A model generated the notes under the pieces. The model saw only the letters and a list, made by a program, of their open reading frames with translations. It searched no databases and had not been told where the DNA came from. A DNA stretch of 64,000 nt from the NCBI GenBank assembly GCA_016169945.1, contig JADLSH010000158.1:1585001-1649000 (forward strand), in the 5' to 3' direction. This DNA is from Trachythela sp. YZ-2020. Lineage: Eukaryota; Cnidaria; Anthozoa; Malacalcyonacea; Clavulariidae. The translations under genes were made by a program, and so were the position numbers. How positions within the stretch are numbered: position 1 is the first letter of the stretch; the number at the start of each line of letters is the position of its first letter. Shown here piece by piece: positions 56,746 to 64,000 of the stretch.

Positions 56746-57925
56746 TTGATTTCGAAACAATGTTTGCACTCCGACTGAGGACCAAAAACCAAATTGAGGA
56801 AAATGTTTGGAAAATTAGGAAATTTTAAGCGTGGATGGAAACACTATGGTCATACTAATAATAACTTCACAAGTTGGCGGAAGGTCCCAGTGAAAACACT
56901 GATGGGGAAGACTTGGGAATCCATACATTTTTCGTGAGCGTTATAGCAAGAACAGAAGAGTTTCTTGAGAATGAAATACTTAATAATAACGAAGAATACA
57001 GGTCAAATGTTTTGAGCCACATAGATTTGCTTGAACGAACTGCAACGTTGCCTGTTCGACTATCACAAGTGGTTGCAGATGAAACAGACTTGCACCTATT
57101 AGAATGTTTGCGGACCGTTTTCGTTCAATTACTTGATGGGTTTTTGTGGCACTTTGGAAACAGTACATCGTCTCAAACACGAGTTTCATTTTTACCATAT
57201 CAAATACAGAAACAGGAAGGAGCAGGAAGACCGTCGTGTCTCCAGGTGGACAATAATGCGCAGAGTCCAGTCACTTGGCTTGCAGAACTTAACTCGTTTT
57301 TCTAGCATTATTGATGAACAAATCGATGACATCAGTATGAGGTACATAACACACCATGGTTGTACAACTGGTGAATCGTACCTTAGGGGTCACTTTCGTG
57401 TACTTGGTTACAATATTCCCAGGAGGAAAGAGAAAGTTTAAATAGAGTAGATCCAAGAAACTCAGCATTGAGATGGGGTGTTTAGTTTCAAGAAGAGTCT
57501 ATTCTGTCCCATGGCCAAATTCACTGTGGCATCTTGATGGACACCATTCGCTGGGGATTAGTAATACACGGTTGCATTGATGGATACTCTCGACGAATAT
57601 TGTTTCTTTCGTGCAATAACAACAATCTTGCATCAACTGTTCTCAATCTATTTGAAAATGCAACAGCACATGATGGTGGTTTGTGGCCTTCTAGAATCAG
57701 AGTAGACTACGGCGTGGAAAATACTGCAGTTTGCGATGCCATGCTGGCGATTAGAGGTGAAGGTCGTGGAAGTTTTATCGCTGGTTCCTCACACAGAAAT
57801 CAGCGCATTGAGAGACTATGACGCGATGTTTTTAGATGTGTCTGTCATTTATTTTACTACACATTCTATTCCCTTGAGCAATCTGGTCTGCTAGACATAG
57901 AAAATCCTATTCACCTATTCTGAAA
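56746..57925 (+). pseudogene. DDE integrase-type transposase, inverted pair, left copy
   Basis: It matches the right copy (58,905-60,160, minus) at about 95%. The start codon is TTG here where the right copy has ATG (56874). It encodes EGPSENTDGEDLG, LLERTATLPVRLSQVVADET, LHLLECLRTVFVQLLDGF, then lacks about 77 bp that in the right copy encode a helix-turn-helix (FTWEQIAKMFCVSRW). The catalytic core has WHLDGHH (first Asp), HGCIDGYSRRILFLSCNN, RVDYGVENTAVCD (second Asp) and NQRIERL (Glu). A TGA replaces Trp after RIERL. The copy is cut at about 57,925, before the C-terminal block present in the right copy. Confidence 0.8.
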
Positions 57926-58733
57926 CATGTGTATTAAACCAACGTCCTATTTTAGGAGCAAATTGGGCCGAATAAATTTTACAGTATCGAATTTAAGGAA
58001 ACAATCAGTCTTTGGATCCGTAATGGGATAGAAGCAGTGCCAGTGACGGACACGTCGCGAAATGTTGAGGGTGCGAACTTAGGTTGCCAACATATAACCA
58101 CCCTTTTGTTGCTGCAAATCTCGATTCTTAAAACCTTTCTGGTTTAAATGTCATGCATAGGTTACACAGTTAATCAGCTATCATTCAAAGGCTTTGAGAA
58201 ATTATGCCACAGCCCACTTCGCCCCCTCCCCCACTAGTGTCCGCCACTGAATAGAATTAAGAATCAAACACAAGATTTTTGTGTTACGTGCATATATAGA
58301 AAAAGTCCTGTTCTAATACATTGGTTGAAAAGTGTGCTTCATAACTCTAGTATAGATACATTTAAAAAAATTGTTGTGTTAAACGAATTAATACAATTGT
58401 TTAAATTAGTATTATTCTTAACTTTTGAAAATATCTTAACTTGTTAACTATTAATGGAACTCAATTAGAATATTCAGTGGCTCAGCGATCACATAGCTTC
58501 ATTTTGTAACAACTCAATAACAACCTCCAGCACTCTTATGTAAATATCTATACCAAAACAAGTTGAGTCCTGCAACGGATTAACATCTGTTTGTAAACGA
58601 GTAACCAATTCTGGATTTCTGTCTGGAACATTTGGTGGGAACACCTGTACTTATTATCTGAATCTTCGAATGGAGAATATTCTGTATCATCACCATAGAA
58701 TATGATATTGTCAGGATCGTCGTCTGCTTCTCC
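57926..58733. other. Spacer between the inverted transposase copies
   Basis: Not shared with either arm. It holds a 209-bp MITE (58041-58249) and otherwise AT-rich sequence with no gene. Confidence 0.6.
58041..58249. mobile_element. Small hAT-like MITE, CAGTGACGGACAC ends
   Basis: CAGTGACGGACAC at the left and GTGTCCGCCACTG at the right are inverted with one mismatch and bound 209 bp. The left half matches the truncated copy at 6338-6460. CAGTG ends suggest hAT, but the flanks do not show a convincing 8-bp duplication. Confidence 0.7.
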
Positions 58734-60019
58734 TCATGCCAGCGGGTTACAAGGATTCATCATGCCATTTAACCAAATTTGGTTTGGTGACCAATTGCGC
58801 TCTGTTGACAATGGATGATCATTATGGCAACACATCCACTCTTTCAATGCGTCATTGATTCTTGGTAAAAAGACGTAGTGTAGACAGAATAGGTGAATAG
58901 GATTTTCTATGTCTAGCAGACCAGATTGCTCAAGGGAATAGAATGTGTAGTAAAATAAATGACAGACACATCTAAAAACATCGCACCATAGTCTCTCAAT
59001 GCGCTGATTTCTGTGTGAGGAACCAGCGATAAAACTTCCACGACCTTCACCTCTAATCGCCACCATGGCATCACAAACTGCAGTATTTTCCACACCGTAG
59101 TCTACTCTGATTCTAGAAGGCCACAAACCACCATCATGTGCTGTTGCATTTTCAAATAGATTGAGAACAGTTGATGCAAGATTGTTGTTATTGCACGAAA
59201 GAAACAATATTCGTCAAGAGTATCCATCAATGCAACCGTGTATTACTAATCCCCAACGAATGGTGTCCATCAAGATGCCACAGTGAATTTGGCCATGGGA
59301 CAGAATAGACTCTTCTTGAAACTAAAGCACCCCATCTCAATGCTGAGTTTCTTGGATCTACTCTATTTAAACTTTCTCTTACTCTCCTCCTGGGAATATT
59401 GTAACCAAGTGCACGAAAGTGACCCCTAAGGTACGATTCACCAGTTGTACAACCATGGTGTGTTATGTACCTCATACTGATGTCATCGATTTGTTCATCA
59501 GTAATGCTAGAAAAACGAGTTAAGTTCTGCAAGCCAAGTGACTGGACTCTGCGCATTATTATCCACCTGGAGACACAAAACATTTTCGCGATTTGTTCCC
59601 AGGTAAATCCAACTCCTCATAAATCTTCCAATACCTCGGGTGGAATAAACACTGACGGTCTTCCTGCTCTTTCCTGTTTCTGTATTTGATATGGTAAAAA
59701 TGAAACTCGCGTTTGACAGGATGTACTGTTTCCAAAGTGCCTCAAAAACCCATCAAGTAATTGAACGAAAACGATCCGCAAACATTCTAATAGGTGTAAG
59801 TCTGTTTCATCTGCAACCACTTGTAATAGTCGAACAGGCAACGTTGCAGTTCGTTCAAGCAAATCTATGTGGCTCAAAACATTTGACCTGTATTCTTCGT
59901 TATTATTCAGTATTTCATTCTCAAGAAACTCTTCTGTTCTTGCTATATATAACGCTCACGAAAAATGTTTGGATTCCCAAGTCTTCCCCATCAGTGTTTT
60001 CACTCGGACCTTCCGCCAT
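58734..60019 (-). pseudogene. DDE integrase-type transposase, inverted pair, right copy
   Basis: The fuller copy: ATG at 60019, LLERTATLPVRLLQVVADET, RAGRPSVFIPPEVLEDL, an in-frame TGA, then the helix-turn-helix GVGFTWEQIAKMFCVSRW, LRGHFRALGYNIPRRRVRES, WHLDGHHS (first Asp), a frameshift, HGCIDGYS with CGA to TGA after it, RVDYGVENTAVCD (second Asp), NQRIERLWCDVFRCVCHLFY (Glu) and a C-terminal block through ERNWSPNQIWLNGMMNP. The frameshift between HLDGHH and RWGLVIHGC, a few bases missing where a Lys-Leu-Ile is normal, is shared with the left copy, so the element was already dead when duplicated. Related to the decayed copy at 0.77-1.9 kb. Confidence 0.8.
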
Positions 60020-60164
60020 CTTGTGAAGTTATTATTAGTATGACCATAGTGTTTCCATCCACGCTTAAAATTTTCTAATTTTCCAACCATTTTCCTCAAT
60101 TTGGTTTTTGGTCCTCAGTCGGAGTGCAAACATTGTTTCGAAATTATTATTAATATTTTCATAT

Positions 60165-60238
60165 TGAATGAACATTCGAGTATTGAATGAACATTCGAGT
60201 ATTGAATGAACATTCGAGTATTGAATGAATATTTGCAA
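60165..60238. repeat. Satellite, short inverted counterpart
   Basis: Three near-identical copies of GAATGAACATTCGAGTATT plus one diverged copy ending GAATGAATATTTGCAAT. This is the complement of the 56,275-56,745 satellite family. Confidence 0.85.
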
Positions 60239-60244
60239 TGAGAT

Positions 60245-61020
60245 GGAAAAAAAGCCAGCCAACAAATAACAACGGAACATAAATGGCGAATAAAGATTCG
60301 TAGCTGTTTCTGAGTTTGAAATATACTTTTTTGCTTGAAAGTTGGCATTCAACGGCGACAAGAAACGCGAAAATCTGTACTATTTTGACGTATAAAGGAA
60401 CAAAAACTGTTTTTAAACACAAACCAAAACAAATTTATCCACAGTTCTAGGTGCAAAAAATTAAAATTAACCATTTTGGCATTGATTTAGATATAAACAA
60501 TATGTGTACAGTTTTTTAGCTGTCAAGATGCAACGACAAAAACCTACACAAATACGACATGTTTATGCATTTCTTGACAGTTCGTCTGAGAAAATTTTTA
60601 ACCACCAACCACTGAACTAGCAAAAAACACAAAAAATATTCAAACAGTACCTTCAAACAAAAACTGCCTGATATATTTGGTTCAAGATGAAAAATCAACT
60701 GGACAGCCAATGTCATCAAAGCAGCTTGACAAAAACGGAAAAACCCTTCGCTTTTATACGAATCCAGGACAATAGTGAAGCAGAACAACGAAAAACCAAT
60801 CTGTCTATCATTGTGCACTATATTTGAAAAAATTTCAACAGTTTTTGTACCTTTTTAATCCCAAATTTTTGTTGAGTTGCAAGTGTTCTCGTAAAAAAAG
60901 GTCGTAAATGACAGGTGGTCGTTAACACAGGTTTGTAAATGACGTCATCATTTCTTAAAAATTATCAAACAAGTGTTTTAAATGCTAAAACCGTCACGAT
61001 ACTTCGAATTGTTCGTTGCA
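60245..61020. other. Non-coding stretch
   Basis: Overlapping minus-strand ORFs here have no family signature. No RNA gene seen. Confidence 0.4.
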
Positions 61021-61024
61021 AAGT

Positions 61025-61132
61025 TACGAAATTCATTTCGAAAGTTCGTTCCGATGATTTACGATTATTTAACACTTACAATGCTTGTTTATGGTAAATC
61101 ATCGGAACAAACTTCGAAACGAATTTCGAGAG
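61025..61132. repeat. Imperfect inverted repeat
   Basis: CGAAATTCATTTCGAAAGTTCG followed by TTCCGATGATTTAC pairs with GTAAATCATCGGAACAAACTTC and GAAACGAATTTCG. The small ORF covering it is a by-product. Confidence 0.65.
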
Positions 61133-61265
61133 TAAGAGACAATACATTTGTTGGGAATGTGTTTTTATGTGAAGTTAGAGAAAAAGACCCCATTTATGAA
61201 AACGCAAGAAAGGCTGTATTAAAAGTAAATCTCATTTTGTGAATCCTGCAAAAAGTTCGGTCGCT

Positions 61266-61453
61266 GATATATTCTCAGGTTTTAACCAGAAATTGTGGAA
61301 GTTTTAAAGCAAGCCAATCAACGCCTGCATTATCTCAGTAGCAAACGTTGATTGGTTTGCTTTGAAACCTTGACAATTTCCGGGTAAAACTCTCGTAAAC
61401 CTGAATGTTTTAAGATGTTAATAAACGTAAACAAACATGAGAATATATCAGAA
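61266..61453. repeat. Imperfect inverted repeat, GATATATTCTC ends
   Basis: GATATATTCTCAGGTTT at the left faces AACATGAGAATATATC at the right; inside, AAAGCAAGCCAATCAACG pairs with CGTTGATTGGTTTGCTTT. GTGGTCGCT/GGTGGTCGTT motifs flank it on both sides (60,912 and 61,513-61,548), which suggests one larger MITE. Confidence 0.6.
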
Positions 61454-61770
61454 ACCGAAGTAAAAATGGTCGCTAATGACGGGTAAATTTCTTGCTTTGG
61501 GACGCAAAAGAGTGGTCGCTGGTCGCGTTAGGCAGGTGGTCGCTCACTACAGGTAATTCTTAGCTACAAATCATCCATACCAGGAAATGTGGTTGTATAT
61601 GGTGGCCCACGAGTGCCATTGAAAATTTTGACTTTGTTTTTTATAAATATATTTTATTATAGTTTTTTAATTAAAATATTTATTTTTTTCTAAAATTATT
61701 TCCCAGGAGTGCCAAGTGCCAATTACTGCTGTTCATACAATAATTAGATCGCAGGCGCACTCAAAGCCAA

Positions 61771-63400
61771 AATGGCTGATCAGGGATGGCCCGATTTACA
61801 GAAATATGTTTAGCAAAACTTACAACGCAAGGAAATATTAGATTTTGTAAAAGAAAAGTATCCATTGTATGCTTGGAGTCTCCATACACTGTGCCGTCGA
61901 TTAAAGCACTTCAAAATATCATACCTTAACTACAATACCGACTTGGACCATGTTGAAGAGGCTGTACGAAAGGAAATGGATGGTCCATTTACGTATTTTC
62001 CTATTTTCAAATAATCTGGTGCTTGTCTTTGTAATGTAAAACCCCAAAAATGTCTTTGTAGGGTTCAGACTATACTATGTCACTCGACGGTCACAACAAG
62101 ATGTGTGAATATCAGAACTCTACATTCCCTCTAAGCATATATGGTGGTCAAGATACGTACAGTGGCAAAATGTTTTTAAAAATCTGGACAACAAATAGTT
62201 GTCCGAAGATTATTGGTCGTTTTTACTTGGAATACTTGATCTCTAGTAAAGGTATTAAATTGGGGTGGCCAGGGGGGATATATAATATACCAAATTAAAT
62301 ACCATAAATATATGCTCCAACTTTCTTTTACTAAATACCAGTACTCTACAGACAGTATACCAGAAATTCACAAAATTTAAATATATTGTTTATTTAATAC
62401 CCAAATTTCCAAAGCACATTCAGAACCCCCTGACCCACCTCAATTACAGTTATTCAGACTGAATTTGTAATTTCAGTTAAATAAAGTAATGTAAATAATT
62501 CTTTTGTGATTTAGTTTTGCCTTCCCGGATCAGAGTTGACAAGGGTACAGAGACAATTGTTTTGGCAACCATGCATACTTACCTGCGAAGTCAGCAAGGA
62601 GATTTAGAAGATGCAAGTGATAGTGTGATGTATGGCCCTTCCACACAAAATAAGATAGAACGATGGTGGAGGGAGCTCTTGGAAAGGATGGAGAGATAAT
62701 TTCAAACGTCAACTTGATAGCCTTGTAGAAGATGGACAATATGACCGTGATGATGCCAGTCACAGGTAAGTAATGGAAAAATACCAAAATTTAGATATCT
62801 TTGCATCCATTTCAATAAATAACTAATCCGACCTAATATTATTAATCACGGTATTAACAATATCATTTGGTTTGTAGTCATTTTCTCTAAAATACACACC
62901 ACAAGTTGAGTATTGACATACTGCTGTTCATAAATACATGTTTCAACAATCAACTCCTAGGTAGTTCATCTTATAGGATATAGTATGATGGAATAATTAG
63001 GGTTTAGGAATAATTGATAGTGTTTATTATTGATTGTATACTGTGGATCCACAACATCCTATAACATGAAGTACTTACCCAAGTTGTGTATTTTTAGAAA
63101 TATGTTGGCTTTTGTTTATATTCCTGTCCTGCAAAAAGAATTAGACACTTTCCGTACATCGATTTGGAATAACCACCGTAGTCGGTATCAAAGGGACAAA
63201 TAATTGCCAGTGGGTGTTCCAGAACGCATCTACAATTTTGCGGATAAATATGGTGGTGATAAACATGGTCAACCTATTACTGAGGAACAACTTCAAGAGG
63301 TGGCAGAGCTTTCAGATGTTTTACAAGAAACTGATGACTATCTAACTGAAAATTTCCGCCATGAATGTGAAACGTCACGTTCCCAATGTTCATGCTATAG
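61771..63400 (+). pseudogene. Integrase-core DDE protein, intron-containing, third member
   Basis: Exon-like blocks: MADQGWPDLQKYV, a TAG, then LQRKEILDFVKEKYPLYAWS and LHTLCRRLKHFKI (61771-61990); RIRVDKGTETIVLATMHTYL (second Asp) and GPSTQNKIERWWRELL (Glu) at 62517-62765, with a GTAAGT donor at 62,766; then after a TATTTTTAG acceptor VYIPVLQKELDTFRTSIWNN and VGVPERIYNFADKYGG (63099-63400). It belongs to the same superfamily as the copies at 0.8 and 56-60 kb but is clearly distinct and more gene-like. The exon with the first catalytic Asp was not found, and a stop plus a frame break near 62,697 suggest decay. Confidence 0.65.
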
Positions 63401-63768
63401 AACCAGCAGAAGCAGTTAATGCATACCTATATTTGAAAGCAAATATTGATTTAACCAGAGTTTTGTAACTCATTAACGGATTAAGGGCAACATGTGACTT
63501 TCTCTGTGTAATATCCTCACAATGCATGCTGAAAATTGACAGACTGTAGTTGAAATTATGAACTCTCAGAATATTACCAATGCAACTGAAATACTTTATA
63601 CTGTATATAGCGCAATAGCTAGTGCATTGGACATCTCAACATTAAAGTTTTCAGTAGTATTGTAACTGTATAGTACATAATTTATAGTTCATTTTATTGA
63701 TAACTGTAAATATTTTGTAGTGTAAGACTTTCAAAATTTTCAAAATTTTAATAATGTGCATTTGGCAT

Positions 63769-63978
63769 TGTATAATGTACAGCTGCACAAGGAATGTTAA
63801 CAAATCCTTATTATCCGACAAACTTTACCTCACTTTTCATGCAAACAAAGGAGTTCACAGAACTTGTTGCAAGCATGTTGTGCAACAAATGAAATCGATT
63901 GCATCACTTGACAAGTTGCCATTGCAGAATAAAATATTTGCATCATCATCAACCAAATCTGCACTTGCAATCTCTGGA
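63769..63978 (+). CDS. Candidate exon at window end (unknown)
   Basis: An open segment with SCTRNVNKSLLSDKLYLTF and VHRTCCKHVVQQMKSIASL ends at CACATAGTGAGTAG, a good GTGAGT donor near 63,979. No family is recognised. It could be an exon of a gene that continues past the window. Confidence 0.25.
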
Positions 63979-64000
63979 TCACATAGTGAGTAGCCAGCTC

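Noticed and set aside
60065..60818. Minus-strand ORFs around 100 residues
   Set aside because: They overlap each other in several frames, cover the satellite in part, and show no conserved blocks.

Overview
This is eukaryotic, almost certainly metazoan, nuclear DNA. It is AT-rich and coding pieces are split by GT-AG introns. There are no operons, ribosome binding sites or long uninterrupted genes. The mix of mobile families (Ginger, BEL/Pao, P-like, CR1/L2-type LINEs, Helitron helicases, integrase-core DDE elements, hammerhead ribozymes of the Penelope type, a tRNA-derived SINE) is what one expects from an early-branching animal such as a cnidarian or sponge. That placement is an inference from the repeat content. 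No host gene can be named with certainty; the best candidates are a SWIM zinc-finger gene (8.7-10.3 kb, minus) and a few short exon-like ORFs (3.1-3.7, 4.6-5.0, 63.7-64.0 kb).

Layout, 0-20 kb: a decayed DDE integrase-type transposase (0.77-1.9 kb) with a near-perfect foldback element at its 5' side; a basic/Ser-rich exon (3.1-3.7 kb, minus); several MITE-like inverted repeats (2.1, 6.3, 7.6, 7.8-8.4 kb); the SWIM protein; a LINE RT scrap (10.3 kb); a hAT-like transposase pseudogene (10.6-13.4 kb); a truncated piggyBac exon (15.0-15.65 kb, minus); a 212-bp palindrome holding two opposed hammerhead ribozyme motifs (16.9-17.1 kb); and a LINE 3' end (19.2-19.8 kb).

20-36 kb: a LINE ORF start carrying a 2A-like NPGP motif (20.7 kb); an intron-containing Ginger-type transposon with integrase, an acidic VDDGGK tandem repeat, an Ulp1-type protease and a PHD finger (21.7-25.1 kb); a second hAT-like transposase of the same family as the first (26.5-28.4 kb, minus); a Helitron-type PIF1 helicase pseudogene (31.7-35.8 kb, minus) split by a CR1/L2-type LINE; and a Gypsy 3' end (35.8-36.6 kb).

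36-56 kb: two cleanly bounded MITEs (TTAA-flanked 625 bp; hAT-type 576 bp with an 8-bp duplication), then a second Helitron-type helicase pseudogene (40.2-41.8 and 55.5-55.8 kb) split by a 13.7-kb BEL/Pao retrotransposon. The BEL element is itself split twice: by an unidentified insert of about 1.8 kb (45.8-47.6 kb) in RNase H, and by a 6,012-bp P-like DNA transposon (48,397-54,408) with perfect 38-bp terminal repeats and an 8-bp target duplication in the integrase. The P-like element carries a second, convergent gene of unknown function, the most promising novelty here.

56-64 kb: two inverted, about 95% identical copies of a defective DDE integrase-type transposase, each flanked outside by the same ATTCATTCAAT-type satellite, then a third, diverged, intron-containing member of that superfamily. 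The nest gives a relative order of insertion: helicase first, BEL second, P-like element last or among the last.
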